Assembly (NCBI RefSeq): GCF_905220565.1 | Contig: NC_059406.1 | Location: 14,022,001-14,086,000 of the forward strand | Source: Melitaea cinxia | Taxonomy: Eukaryota; Arthropoda; Insecta; Lepidoptera; Nymphalidae | DNA: 64,000 nt | Reading direction: 5' to 3' | Shown: positions 35,451 to 47,899 of the stretch, in pieces | Layout: every line of letters begins with the position of its first letter | How positions within the stretch are numbered: the first letter of the stretch is position 1 | Program-made: the position numbers and the translations under genes | The notes under the pieces: model-generated | The model's input: only the letters and a program-made list of their open reading frames with translations | Told to the model about the DNA's origin: nothing | Databases searched by the model: none

Positions 35451-36505
35451 TAACAGTAACAAAAGACAGTTAAAAATTACAGTAATATTTAAATAACAAA
35501 ACTACATGAATAACAGTTAATTTACAAACACTCGGAAAAAAAAAAAATTAAAAAGCTCGGAAGGACATAAGAACTGTGACAGTAAAACTGAACCGTCGAC
35601 AGGGTTGACAGTTCTAATCATTTTCCTACAACACCGTCTTGTTGAGTCACACAGACCAGGTGTTTTGCTTACACAGATATGTGTGTCAGTTACTACAGTA
35701 ATTTTGACAGCACCTAATTCTTTAAGTTGGTTCTGCTTGGTTCGTTTCTGTGTGCTGGGCTTGTACCAAAATTTCTACTTTTTGTACACTTCTTCAACTT
35801 ACGTTTTTGCTAACCTTCTAAAGTTTATTTTCTCCTTTTTTGCGTTTTCACACTTTATTTATAAAATATTAAAAAAATGGATTGTATTAATTTATTCCAA
35901 ACCACAAAAATTAAACAAATATTATCTACTTAAAAAAAAACAAATCAAAATGAATAAATGTTACACTTCATCCTAATATTACTCTATCATTCCATGTGAA
36001 ACTAACACAACACTTTTTTTTAAAGTAAAGTTAGTACTGAAATCATTTTATATCTAATGATCAAATAAAAATATATTCCAACGGTATAATTTCGATCACG
36101 GAATTTCAGAGATAGCGCACGATACTTTTTTTTTTGTTAATTAAGTAAAATTCTGAAAACGGCAACCCTGTCTCTATTCTGTGCACAAAGCGCTCAGAGC
36201 TAATGTAATTGGGGTAGTTAGTAACCTAATGAAAGAGAAAAAAACTATGAGACTATAAGATTTTCCGCTGCTTCGTAAACAGTACCTATTTTAATTTATT
36301 TCAATTTGCATGTAGAATTTTTTTTATTACAACTTTTTCTTCTCATATAACTTTCAATATAATGTTAATTTTTTTTTAAATTCATATCGTCAGCTTAAGA
36401 ATAACAATGTTCAAAACGCTTTGTTTGGTGTTCCCAGTATCTGACTGATAAACAAATGTTAGTGTAGTTCAGCTTGAACGTCCGGGAGACGGGAGGTGTT
36501 AAGTA
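35451..36505. other. AT-rich, no credible gene
   Basis: A 123-codon frame at 35605-35976 is Phe/Leu/Tyr-rich with a Lys/Asn-rich end and no recognisable domain. I read it as chance in AT-rich DNA. Confidence 0.4.
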
Positions 36506-36830
36506 CGATTCAGCCTGTAACATTCCACCGCTGAGCACTGGCCTTATTTTTGTAGAAAAAGGATTGGAGCTTTATTCATCACGCCATTTCACTGCCGGTT
36601 GGCGGACATATTTCCGACTATGAGTAACGATTGCTGTTAGGCGTATTTCAGAACAACCGGGACCGATAACTTAACGAGCTCAGCATTACGCAGTAGAGAG
36701 AAACAAAAGGACAGAGATCCATACCGGAAAGAAATATTTGTACAAACACAAATATCCATCCCGAGCGGGATCGAACCCGCAAACCGTCCGTGTTTTGAGA
36801 CGCCTACACGCACCACTACACCAGAGCGGC
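36506..36830 (-). mobile_element. SINE, type 2 head plus common tail
   Basis: Inverse complement: head gccgctctggtgtagtggtg, B box cgggttcgatcccgctcggg, cytosolic-tRNA-like spacing, and common tail. Moderately diverged. Confidence 0.75.
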
Positions 36831-37359
36831 ATTAAGTGTTAGGCGTTAATTTTTATTTGTTATAATTTTACTAAGTTTCAATCACGTCGTCTTAGAAGAC
36901 ATAACGTCATGTGCCTATTCTACCAATTAATTTATTCGTCTAGTTATTTTTATCAGAAAAAAGTGAAGTATGACAGAACTGAAATTATGTCACATTCATC
37001 TGTGCATACTCATGTTGTGTAGTGCAGTGTAAGGCCATTTACTGTACCTACATACTTGAGTCATTTAGTAGCCATGCAGGTATACATTATAGCCATAATT
37101 ATACTATATCTTATACTATTCAGAATCTGAATCTAGGAAACGGCACCGACGATTTTCATGAAATTTAGTATGCAGGGAATTTCGGGGGAGATAAATCTAG
37201 CTATGATTCATTTTTAGAAGATGTCGTTTTATCCCAGTTTTTAAACAATGAAAAAAATGGCTACAATATCGTTAGAAACTAAATAACTAAGAAGGTAGGA
37301 AGGTAACTAAGAAGGTTCTTCGGTTAAGGTCTTTCGGACTTGTCAATAAAGTTGTAATA
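36831..37359. other. No gene; possible Helitron-internal fragment at 37130-37210
   Basis: The block ggaaacggcaccgacgattt plus ttcatgaaatttagtatgca resembles internal Helitron-type sequence seen in other lepidopteran repeats, but no ends were located. Confidence 0.35.
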
Positions 37360-37432
37360 GCTCAGGTGGGAAATCGGCTGGTCGCGATCGACCGAAAAGA
37401 CCACTCTTCAAATCCTCAAATTTCCAGATCGA
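37360..37432 (+). repeat. tRNA-like repeat segment
   Basis: Contains an A-box-like tagctcaggtggg and a B-box-like cttcaaatcctc at tRNA spacing, with a ggtcgcgatcgacc palindrome between them. A full cloverleaf does not form convincingly, so it is probably a degenerate SINE head. Confidence 0.35.
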
Positions 37433-39574
37433 TTATTATTTTTTCTTTTTTTTTCTAATTGCGTTCGTTATTTTTTATTTAAATAGCCAGTTCTTATTTT
37501 TTTATTCTTATGTCGGTAAAATCGAAAAATATTATTCATATTTTATCTTCATTATTTTTTAATTTTTAATTTTTTATATTGTTTATATTTTTTATTATTA
37601 TCGGTAAAATCGAAAAATATTATTCATATTTTATAAATATGTAATTCGTATTTAAATATGATTTCCAAAAAACATGATTTACTAAAAATACCGAGCTAAG
37701 CTCACCCATGTACTGTATCTATTATGTACTAAATACACCTACTACTGTCCCCAGCTTGACCGTTGTCCGTGACCTTTTTTACTTTTTTTTTTAAATTTTT
37801 ACTTATTTTAGGTAAGTGCTTATTAATCCCTCGTACAGATGCCGTAGTCCCTTGGCGCCTATTAAGTCTCATACGATGTGCTTGGGCACGGATTTAGGAC
37901 ACAATTTTAATTGGTAGCTAATTTATCTCGCCTTACTTTAAATAAAAAAGGGATAATTACTTTTGTGAAATTTAGTTTAACGACTATCAGACTAGTTTTG
38001 CCCGCGGTTTTGTCCGCATATAAGTTTTACTTCACTTGGTGATTATATAAATGGTTGAGGGTGTATGATTCAACATTTTATTCTTCAGGATTCAAAATAA
38101 TATATATTTTTTATAAATTATTAACTTTTTGGGACACCATTAACGTCTCAAAAACCATTATTTCTTGACATTGAAATGTTTTATTGAGACATTTAGTAAT
38201 TGTAAAAAAATGTATCCTGATTTATGATTTATGATTTTTGATCTCTTAAAATGAATGAAATTAAAGTTATATTCATACTTACATATATATTTTTTTATTA
38301 TAAAATTCTGACAAAAAAACAAGCGATTTATCTTGACAGATACAAGTATATTCACAAGTATATTATTCACAAGAAAAATATTTGTAAATAATTTTTATAT
38401 AAAACCTTTTCGCACCTTAGTAAAATTTGAACAGAAATAATATTAATATATAACATATATAATGTAGATGAAACAATATGGAAAGCTTGTACAAGCTAAG
38501 CTTTTAAATATTAAAAAAAGTTATATCAATGCCATGTGCCATGTATTGTAGTCGCAGTGTTCAATAACACACTTATAAAGTTTGTATTTATCAGTTTCCA
38601 ACGTTAATACGTCAACGTCCAATAGACTATTAGAACTAAAAAACTGCAGCTGTAGATTTTACAGGTTACGAATAGCATTGCCTGAGAGACAAATTTGTAC
38701 ATCATAGTTAAATGAAAAAAATACATCTGCTTCATATATATTTTGATACCTTTACGTGTCAAATAACTATCTGAAACTTTATCTACAATAATGTAAGACA
38801 AGACGACAATTGAAGCAATGTGTTGCATTAATATTAGTATATATTATTTATTGCACATATAAAATATGTGGCTAATTACATTTTTTTAAAAGGAATTCGG
38901 TAAGGGTGCACTTATATAATATGAAAAAAATGTCTACCCATGGCGGTGACAGATTCCATTAGCTCGCAGTCGTGCAAGAAGTAAAACTACTTTGGCAAAC
39001 TAAATTTTAAGTGTCGTTTATATTTGTACAAATCTAAAATTTTAGATTTCCATTCCTGCGCAATCTAGTTAGTTTGAAATGTAATACTATCGATATTAAT
39101 GTAACAACCTTTGTAGTTTCTATAGTACACGCTAGGTGGCTCTGTTGTTCGACAAAAGCGTTGCACATCTTTGTGACGCTAATAATATATAAATATTATT
39201 ATTATTGCGTTTCATCCGTAAAAATTATACCCTCATGAGCGTAAAGAAGTTTCACTTCAAAAAGAATAATAATAATAATGCAAAAAACTACAAAAACTTA
39301 TTGATAAAATAGGCCAATATTTACGAACATTTTTACACTTATAAATAATTCTAATTAACGAGTATATTTAATTAAATGTTATTAATCAGTAAAATGCTAA
39401 ATAAGGTTCACGAATAATCCAATAAACATTAAAGTTTCATTCGTGACGCAAGGCGGAGAAATAAAATTAACGAAATAAATCAAATGCAAGAATAATGGTA
39501 TCAACTTTACACACTGGGTAGGGTTGGCGCGAGCTACACATGTTTTATAATATTTTATCCTGTTGCGATCGCTT

Positions 39575-39575
<1 letters not shown>
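37433..39575. other. AT-rich; Helitron-end scrap near 37985-38070, otherwise nothing
   Basis: At about 37990 actagttttgcccgcggttt resembles the GC-rich Helitron terminus at 3514, diverged. A patch at 38940-39000 (catggcggtgacagattcca) may be a repeat. No gene was recognised. Confidence 0.4.

Positions 39576-39645
<70 letters not shown>
39576..39645. repeat. Compound (TA)(CA)(TA) microsatellite
   Basis: A TA tract, then about 15 CA units, then a longer TA tract. The frame over it is an artefact. Confidence 0.9.
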
Positions 39646-39647
<2 letters not shown>

Positions 39648-39724
39648 CAAATCAAAAACAACTTTATTCAAATATGTAAGATTTATTTTTATGTTACCCA
39701 CACATTTGGGAATTCCAAACCATT

Positions 39725-40025
39725 TTTAACATCATATCAAAAATCGACTGTTCCAGGGTGATCGTACCTGAATCTCTGACTGACCGTGTCGATGCTTTAG
39801 CCAATTAAGCTATGGAACGAAATTTTTGATATCAAGATGATTTTATATTCGGTTCTAAGCGACCGCGGCGCCATCTATAGTGAGTTCTTTGTAGAACTCT
39901 TACAATTCAAAGTTTCACATTACAATGAAAATCTTTTGACAGGAGACGACACCATGTTATTTTTAATTCGTACGATTTATTTGTATTACCCACATATTAG
40001 GGAATTCTAAACAATTTTTAACAAA
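39725..40025 (-). mobile_element. Foldback tRNA-bearing element, copy 2
   Basis: Arms resembling aattcc(t)aaaca(t)tttt lie at both ends (39710-39735 and 39995-40020, inverse). A degenerate tRNA-like core lies at about 39746-39820 (minus strand), and the gacaggagacgacaccatg block is shared with copy 1. Confidence 0.6.
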
Positions 40026-41000
40026 CGCTTACATTAGAGATAATGTTATTTACAGACTCTTTCCAGTAATAAACTTATTTTTAGAAAAAATTTCCAAATG
40101 TCATTTCTACATTTAACTGACAGCATATACATATATATTTAAGACCTTAGACCTTTAGTTCCCCTACGGGATGTTTATATATTTTTATATGGATAAAAGA
40201 CCCTTTATAAAATTACACGTCAAGCTCACTAGATGACTCCAGTGTCATTTCGATATTCTGCGGTCATCGCCATATTGATTGTAGAAAAACGTTTCATAGT
40301 GATATGTGGTGGGGTTTTACACTAAAATAATCACGTGTATTTTTTGGGCAAAGTTTATTGAAATTTTCAGACTATTATCTTTAAATATAGGTACAATCTG
40401 ATTAAACTTTGATAAATTTCTAGACAGCCATTAAGAATAGAGGGTGTTAGTTGGTTCTTTATTTGGTTTAGTAATTGCGCGTTCAACTCGCTCAAAATGT
40501 CTATTATTATAAATAGACGCGATATTTCAATATAGCCCTGTTCCTCCTTGTTATATTTCAGGACGTTTTTCTGAATCTAGTATTATTTAGCTGTGATGCT
40601 CTGTAAGTTCGAGGATTTTTCCCAATCAGGCTGCTCGAGATTTTGAGTAGGATATTTCCTGCTATGTTCCACCTCAGGTAAAGAATATAATTTTTAGTCT
40701 GTATCATAGATTTCAAGACAAATCAAAGTGACGTAATCATATAACAATAATATCTAAGTATGCTGATTTTATTTGCTTTATTATTAAAATTAAATAAAAC
40801 GAAAATGTAAGATATGAAATATATAGAAATGTAGCGACTCCATTTACAAATTATTTCCTTCGTCACGAAGATGTATACAAACATGAAGGCAAAGAAGCGT
40901 ACGGCCCTACTTATAATAACGTTTACCAAAAATACGCTGTGCTGTAATGTTATCAATGTTAAAACCTAGGTTTGAAATGTTACCAATAAATTTCATTTTA
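40026..41000. other. No gene; poly(A)-retroposon fragment at 40555-40680
   Basis: The fragment (gctgtgatgctctgtaagtt, ggatatttcctgctatgttc) is a diverged minus-strand piece of the poly(A)-tailed family. The rest is AT-rich. Confidence 0.5.
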
Positions 41001-41090
41001 ACAACCGCTTTGGTGAAGTGGTTCATATGCCTAAAATATATATACATAAACATCTGATAGCAACTGCTACTCATATTAGGAATAAATATA
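41001..41090 (+). repeat. SINE type 2 head fragment
   Basis: Head start aaccgctttggtgaagtggt, joined to a shortened tail beginning (catctgatagcaactgctac). Confidence 0.5.
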
Positions 41091-41402
41091 ATGTAACTTT
41101 ATAATCTCTAATGTAACTTTGAATTCTGAGCAACTCGTGGCGAACTAATGAAAAGTAAAAATTGTAGAATTCTTGGGAGGAAAATCGCTTCTCCTTAATA
41201 CAGATAGCTCAGCTACCTAGCTAGGAGAAGTAGAGATCATAATAGTAATTACTTTCAATTACACCTAGAAACTGATTGTTCCTTTTTTGTTACTTGTTAC
41301 TTGAATATGTTGTGTAAATACGGAAATAAATGAATAAATAAATAAATTAAAATTAAAAAAATACAATAATAAAAATTCACAGTTGAAACAGTTGAAATCT
41401 AA

Positions 41403-41500
41403 TCGCCAACCAGCAGCGGATTAGCGTGGTGGATTAAGCTCCAAACCTTCTCCTACATAGAGAAAGAGGCCAATGCCTAGCAGTGTGGTGTTATACTGAT
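41403..41500 (+). repeat. SINE 3' tail fragment
   Basis: Matches the tail from gccaaccagcagcggattag to gtgtggtgttata. Confidence 0.6.
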
Positions 41501-42286
41501 AAACTAAATCGTAATCGTAAATTTTATTAATTTTGGCATTGAATATGGCTTTTTATAAGCAAATCTAAAACTTGACAACCCTAGCTGTGTATTACGACTT
41601 TGAATAAAACATTCCGTGGGACCTCGTCGGCTCTACACTTTCGTTTCACTTTTAAACACGCCTTAACAATCTTATTACTATAGACATAGCGTTCAATATT
41701 CTCTGTTTAGCATTAAAATTAATTTGGTGTATTACGATAAAAGGCAACACCTGTACGTGCATACTGAGTCTTATTACGTTAGCTTAAAGTCGATTATTGT
41801 TTATTATATGCAAAATGTTGGTTTTAATAACAGCTGACCAAGTCTGGAAGTAATGTTCTTTTTGAATATTTGAAAGGACGTGAGAGCTTATTTCCGGTAA
41901 CAAGGTGTGAGAGGGTTAGTTGATCCGGTGGCGAACCGCAATGGGAAATACTTTACTTTAGAGGAAGATAGATGAATTATATTCTAGGATTAGTTCATTG
42001 AACTTTGTTTCGTTTCATTATTGTTTGTCTCTCTATTCGTTTTTCAAATAGGCAAGTATGATTTGCTATGAAGTCGTTTTTAAGGATGCTTTGTAACACT
42101 AAAGATTGTGTATATTCCCAAAGTATTAAAATTACTATTTTCTGAGAACTTTTCAAATTTTTTCTTTTCTTTGGGAGAGCATAGATCAGAAATAAAGTAA
42201 ATTGAATTGTGATAATTAGTAATCGCGTTATAAAATTGTTTTTTAGAAATTATTTATTATTATTAGAGTTTCATGCCTGCAAGTAA
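41501..42286. other. No gene recognised
   Basis: AT-rich, without a recognised repeat. Confidence 0.4.
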
Positions 42287-42605
42287 GTCTATATGTCTAT
42301 ATATATATAGATATATATATATAGACATACTTGCTTACTAAAAGCGAAAGGTCACTTATCACGAAATCTCCAAAATTATTACACCTACAAACTTATATAC
42401 GTGTTCATATATATTATGTTAAAGTACACATCTATGCCATTGTATTCTTAATCATGTCCTTTTTCTAAAGGTTGTCTGGAAGAGATCGCTCTTTAGCGAT
42501 AAGACCGCCTTTTGTACACATTTTTTATTTGTTTTTTTTTCTTGCATATTTTATGTTAAATGTACTGTTTCTGATTGTACAATAAAGTATATTTGTATTG
42601 TATTA
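42287..42605 (+). repeat. TA-rich palindrome, foldback fragment and LINE 3' end
   Basis: gtctatatatatata...tatatatagac (42293-42326) is palindromic. 42335-42400 repeats the gaaaggtcacttatcacgaa block of the 4-5.8 kb composite. 42466-42605 is a LINE-like 3' end (aaggttgtctggaagagatc, gcgataagaccgccttttgt, tgtacaataaagta). Confidence 0.55.
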
Positions 42606-42925
42606 TTTAAAAGGTTGTACAGTCAATTGATTCCGTTCGTCTTTATTGTGGTTTCCTAATTTTCGTTTCCGATGTTTTCGATTGAATCAATAAAGTAACG
42701 GAATATTTTGCATGACTCCAAGGAAGCTGTGTTTTATTTAAAAATATTGCCTTTAAGTATACTTGAAGAATAATTAAGTATACTTTGAATTTAATAATGT
42801 TAATATCTGATATTATTACCTTAATACAGCGATTGCATAACTATAACGTTAAAATACTAATTAAATTTGACTAGTTCGACTTTAACAATCATAAAATCGT
42901 TTTATATATAGGTAAGTTATTCAGT

Positions 42926-43264
42926 TGCCGCGTTGGCGCAACGGTCACAGCCATGGATTGTACCTGTTGCGCTGGCGGTTGCGAGTTCGAACCCCGCACA
43001 TGACAAACATTTGTATTGGCTATACAGATGTTTGCCGTGGTCTGGGTGTTTGTGCAGTCCTTGTGGGTCTCCCCCCTTGCCTCAGAGAGCACGTTAAGCC
43101 GTCGATCCCGTTTGTTATCATGTACACCTGACAGCGATCGTTACTCATAGTAGGGAATATATCCGCCAACCCGCATTGGAGCAGCGTGGTGGATTAAGCT
43201 CTGATCCTTCTCCCATATGGGTAAAGAGGCCTATGCCTAGTAGTGGGATATTACAGGCTGAAGC
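42926..43264 (+). mobile_element. SINE, type 1 head plus common tail, complete with 14-bp TSD
   Basis: The best copy in the window. The tRNA-like head has A box gttggcgcaacgg and B box gagttcgaaccccg, followed by the middle module (tgtttgccgtggtctgggtg) and the common tail ending ggctgaagcg. It is flanked by GTAAGTTATTCAGT at 42912-42925 and 43265-43278. Frames on both strands inside it are not genes. Confidence 0.9.
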
Positions 43265-43453
43265 GTAAGTTATTCAGTAATCCACAACTAAGTAGAGTGG
43301 ACAATTAATACTGTTAATTCTTTTGCTATATAAAAAGTAGTATAAGTGGTATCTTTAAAATTGTTTTTGGATCTGATCTGGTGTATTCTACTGCTGAGAA
43401 CGAAAAAGTTTCTTTCGATGTGTCGATAGAAGTAGTGATCGTAACCAGTTTTT

Positions 43454-43819
43454 AACCGACTTCAAAAAAGGAGGAGGTTACTCAATTCGACTGTATATAT
43501 ATATATTTTATGTATGTTCGAGGATAACTTCGTCGTTTATAAGTCGATTTTGATAAACCTTTTTTTTTGTTGGACAGGAGAAATTCTTAGTGGTACCATG
43601 ATAAGGAAACCAGGATCTGATCATGGAATCCCAGAGAAATCGAGGGAAACCCTCAAAAATCCGCATAACTTTTTACTAGGTGTACCGATTTTGATATTTT
43701 TAATTTAATCGAAAGCCGATGTTTATCATGTGGTCACATTTAAATTTCCTCGAGATCTGATTACAACTTTTGAAGTAACGAAAGTTTTTTTTTTCGTTTG
43801 CCAGCAAACACCATTATTA
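43454..43819 (+). mobile_element. Element C copy 2
   Basis: Starts AACCGACTTCAAAAAAGGAG and ends with the common cgtttgccagcaaaca...attatt tail. The inverse decamer near the 3' end is eroded. Confidence 0.65.
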
Positions 43820-45132
43820 ATTGCAACGTTGGTAATATTTTGATTTACTCACATACTACTAAATTAATTTCATGGAATTAGTATTACATGTAATTTACTA
43901 ATTACGTATAAATCTTTTAGTTTAGATAGACTTAATATCAAATAATTTCTTCGCTACGCTAGTCCTAAATTCAAAATAAATAAGTCAATAAACAGTCGGT
44001 AATGTATTAAACGCGCGAAAACAACATACTAATAAATTAAGTGAATTAAAAATGGATGAAATGAACTTTAACGAAAAAGTAAGGATAAATCCTTAATCCA
44101 TACTAACGTTTAATTAGAGTTGGAAACAAGTTCGCAGTTAGTTTCGAAGAAAATGAAGTTATTGCAATGCAAGGAGAGAGCCGATTAGTTACCAACTTAT
44201 TGAAAAGACTGTCGTATTTGTAAGTCAAAGACCGGACTGCTTGTTCTACTAATTATGAGACCTACCTATACCTACCTACAAAAGAGAACCAAATTTCAAA
44301 TTAATATATTAGCGTTTTAGTTTTAGCGCACCTGACTAGTGATGGTTTTTAGAAAAGAAAATAAATAGTCGAAAACATAAATAAATTTAAGTAGTTTCTG
44401 GTTAAAAGTAGTATTAGTTTATGGACATTAATAAACTACATTCAAGTAGTTAATTTAAGCTGAAATTTTAGTTAAAAACGTAGTATTTTTTTTTTTGTTG
44501 ACACGATTTACGCTGTAATATCATTAATTTTTCAGGGTAAGGTAAAGTGAATTTGTCCACGAGGCTTCCTTTGATTACATCTATACTTTTTAAAAAGTAA
44601 ATCAAATCTCCATTTTACAATCTTTTATATTTTATGCAAATCTACCGTCGCCTCGGGAAGTAGATTTTTGTAAAAAAAATATCAAAGAATATTTATTATA
44701 TGGATATTTATTAAAAAAATATATATTTGTTTTAAAGAATATTATATTAATGTTTCATATTTGTTCCGAGTAAACGGTGTCTGGTACTTATTTTTTATTA
44801 CGTTATATTTTAGTTTGGACGTGTTAAAAGGTTTAATAGGTGTAAAGATTAATTGTTACCTGTTTTAATGACGGTAATTCTTTACATTTTGTACTAAATT
44901 ATTTTGTAAGGTATAAAGTAGAATCAGACTATAAATATTAACGCGGACGTAATATTTAATTTTGTATAAAGTAATTTAGACATAAGCAAATAATAATGTT
45001 TTTCTTTTCTTTGATTTATAACGAATTTTTCTAGCTGGTGGTCTAATCAAACTAGCTATTACTAGGATCTTTTAAATGTAACCTTTGTCATCATTTTAGA
45101 ACTGCCCATTAATTTGGTTAAAAGGTTTTAGA
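43820..45132. other. AT-rich, no gene recognised
   Basis: No coding or repeat signal was recognised. Confidence 0.4.
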
Positions 45133-45448
45133 TCTAATATATAAAATTCTCGTGTCACAGTTTTCGTTGCCATACTCCTCCGAAACGGCTTGACCGATTT
45201 TGATGAAATTTTTTGTGCTCATCCGGTATCTATGAGAATCGCCAACATTTATTTTTCATCCCCCTAAATGTTAGGGGTAGTCCACCCCTAAATTTTTATT
45301 TTTTATTTTTTAGACAAAATTTTTAATTTCTATTTTTTTATGATACAACATTAAAAAATACATACAGCCCTAAATTTTCAACCCTCTACCATCAACCCCT
45401 ATTTTTAATAGCGTTTAGCGGCAAGACAACGATTGCCGGGTCAGCTAG
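45133..45448 (+). mobile_element. Complete non-autonomous Helitron, 316 bp
   Basis: A|TC at the left (45132/45133) and CTAG|T at the right (45445-45448), as Helitrons insert between A and T. A hairpin CGGCAA-8 nt-TTGCCG lies about 4-5 nt before CTAG. The body matches the 3150-3497 copy. There is no coding capacity. Confidence 0.75.
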
Positions 45449-45969
45449 TTATTATATATAACTTTTACTTCTTTTATAGTACATAAACACACCGAACTTT
45501 ACAAGTCGTTCAGTCGTTCAATACAATAAATCACTACTTCAAACGTAACTTTAAAATCTTCCACAATATTATTTCGGCATTTTCTAACAAAGTAAGCGCG
45601 AACAACATGTGACACTCGCTAGCTTGACAGTCAGAACCGACGACACTAAAGGCACTCAGGGCTCACAAAAATCGTACGGACTTGAATTTTTCTCTTCGCT
45701 TAGTGAATACATGTGTTGTCGTGAATAATTTATAACAATTCTTTTTAACCTATCCCTTATCAGAATTTGAGATTTTGGTATTAGAAATCTTTGAAAGAGT
45801 ACTCGTTTGTCGTATTTATGTGTTATACTAGACCTACAAACCTCTACATTAGGTTTGCGCCAACGCAGCTAAAGCTCAGGCGTAGGGTTGCTTTTCATTT
45901 AGGTTTCTTTTGATTTATTTTAGTTTGAAAAGTGTTTGAGGTTTATCTAGGTAGGTAATAACTTTTAAT
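45449..45969. other. No gene recognised
   Basis: A moderately GC-rich patch at 45595-45690 has no convincing frame. Confidence 0.35.
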
Positions 45970-45982
45970 AGTACATAAAATC

Positions 45983-46195
45983 AGTCCTTGTGGGTCTCCC
46001 CACCGTGCCTCGGAGAGCACGTTGAATCGTCGGTCCCGGTTTCTATCATGTACATCTGATAGCGATCGTTACTCATAGTAGGAAATATATCCGCCAACCC
46101 GCATTGGAGCAGCGTGGTGGATTAAGCTCTGATCCTTCTCCTACATGGGGAAAGAGGCCTATGCCCAGTAGTGGGATAGTACAGGCTGAAGCGTA
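45983..46195 (+). mobile_element. 5'-truncated SINE with 13-bp TSD
   Basis: Begins inside the SINE (agtccttgtgggtctcccca) and runs to the tail end. AGTACATAAAATC flanks it at 45970-45982 and 46196-46208. The truncation therefore happened at insertion, not by later deletion. Confidence 0.85.
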
Positions 46196-46509
46196 AGTAC
46201 ATAAAATCGAACATAAAAATGACGTACTTATTTGAAAAGTCAAAATGTTTCAGAGAATATCCTCGGAAAGGACTCCAATTATTTAGAATATTTTAATATT
46301 TTTTATCTGGCTTCTGTAACTTAGATACATGGCGATGTCTTTAATTCTCATATAGGGATTACAATCCCGCAGCTTTTCAATCCCGCGGAATGAAACGCGG
46401 GATTGCATCTCGTGGGATGCGGCACTGTTAAAATAATTATTGTAACATTGTATGTGTTTAGATTAAATTGTATATCTAGACCATCTACATAAATATATAC
46501 CATTTCCTC

Positions 46510-46600
46510 TGCCCAAAGGTTGCCTGGAAGAGAATTCATTAGCGATAAGGCCGCCTTTTGTACTTATTTCCTGTTTTTTTATATATTACAAGTAGACAAA
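46510..46600 (+). repeat. LINE 3'-end fragment (GCGATAAGGCCGCC family)
   Basis: Carries aaaggttgcctggaagagaa and agcgataaggccgccttttg. Confidence 0.6.
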
Positions 46601-46772
46601 GTTTTAGGCCAATCGAGTAATTACCTGTCAATTAGAAATTCTTACAACTTAGTAACAGATTTATCACAGATTTAACCTCTCTTCGTACGACACAAGTTAA
46701 AATTCATTTCCGCTTAGTGCTTTTTAACCCTTGATATACCCGGTGACTTCATACATACACAATTTACCTGGT

Positions 46773-46789
46773 GGAGTCCCCTGGACTCC
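46773..46789. promoter_or_regulatory. Subterminal palindrome, possible transposase site (left)
   Basis: GGAGTCC-CCT-GGACTCC. The same core recurs at 47881-47899 and, half-degenerate, at 48044-48056, all within the element's subterminal regions. A binding role is inference. Confidence 0.45.
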
Positions 46790-47116
46790 CGGAAAAAAAA
46801 TCGTAATTTTAACATGAAATAAATACTTTTTTAAATAAAAATGCTTCTTATATTTCTTTATTATATATTTGATTTAACAATGGCATAAGTTTTTACTTAA
46901 AATTATACAATCACAGCCTTTAATTAAGGAACTTCTAGAATATGGCACTTTTTGTAATAAAATTACGAGACCTAACTTCTAGTCTCAACATTTCAAAAAC
47001 AAAACAATTTTTCAAAGTAAATTTTTAAGAAATATAACAAAAACATAATCAATTTTTATAAAAAGAAAAAAAAAGAACATGGTCCGAACAAAAAAAAAAA
47101 AAACGTGCAAGACCTT

Positions 47117-47672
47117 TTAGTCACGGTTGGTGACACAGTCATTGCATGTTTTTTTTTGTACAGCTAAGGCACACAGGCTCAGTACAGCTATGCAAATATA
47201 TGCAGTTTTCCTTTTTAGACGCGGTGGAGATAGGTGACAATACTTTCTCTCATTTCGGGGCAGTTTATGCTCATTATTGCTCTCTACAGGTAAGTGGAGT
47301 GGAGTTGGAGTGCCTGTTATCTCCGAAATGATAGCGCGTAACTGCCGAGGAAGTTTGGTATTATATTATATAATCTACTTTTTAGATTGCTTTCATTGAG
47401 TTTGGTTGCAATATCTTTGATGAAATCGAGACGAGATAAATATGGTGCTGCGATTGATGTACTCCGTAACATAGTTGTGGTCTGAGAGCTCGAAGTCATC
47501 CTCGGATTCAGACACCACCTTGTTAGGTTCTAGTCTCCTAGGCTGGTTCAACGCTATATTTTGTTGATCCTCACCATCGCCACCCGTGTCGCTGTCTCTT
47601 ACTTGTGTGAGCCAGTTGTTTATTACAGACTCAGCACCATCGTCAAATACGTTTATCGTACTATGACACCAT
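47117..47672 (-). pseudogene. piggyBac-like transposase, N- and C-terminal remnants
   Basis: The N-terminal part (47672 to 47393) encodes an acidic region with DDGAESVINNWLTQVRDSD and SESEDDFELSDHNY, then a TGA. The C-terminal part (about 47310 to 47117) encodes HLPVESNNEHKLPRNERKYC followed by RLKRKTAYICI and KKTCNDCVTNRD, a Cys-rich ending typical of piggyBac transposases. The DDD catalytic core between them is absent, so no transposase can be made. The orientation is opposite to the window. Family placement rests on the TTAA/TIR structure plus these two ends. Confidence 0.65.
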
Positions 47673-47880
47673 TATATCATCTGAAAAAAAAAACAGTAAG
47701 AATACCGTAAATAGGCTAAAACAATAATAAATAAATATAAGATAGATATGTATATAGGTACTAGATAATAGATATAATACTTATATAACTTTTTTGTTGT
47801 AAATATATACTTATAATACATAGTAAATACCCAGACAAACACAAACATTAATGTTCATCACAGTAACATTAATACCCCGG

Positions 47881-47899
47881 TGGAGTCCCACGGACTCCA
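47881..47899. promoter_or_regulatory. Subterminal palindrome, possible transposase site (right)
   Basis: TGGAGTCC-CAC-GGACTCCA, perfect 8-bp arms; sister of 46773-46789. Confidence 0.45.

Noticed and set aside
35605..35976. 123-codon hydrophobic frame as a membrane protein
   Set aside because: Low-complexity AT-driven composition, Lys/Asn-rich end, no domain, no splice or promoter context.
42889..43131. Frames on both strands resembling a small protein
   Set aside because: They lie inside a complete SINE with target-site duplications; the same frames recur in other SINE copies.
47146..47331. Plus-strand 61-codon frame
   Set aside because: Shadow of the minus-strand piggyBac-like C-terminal remnant.
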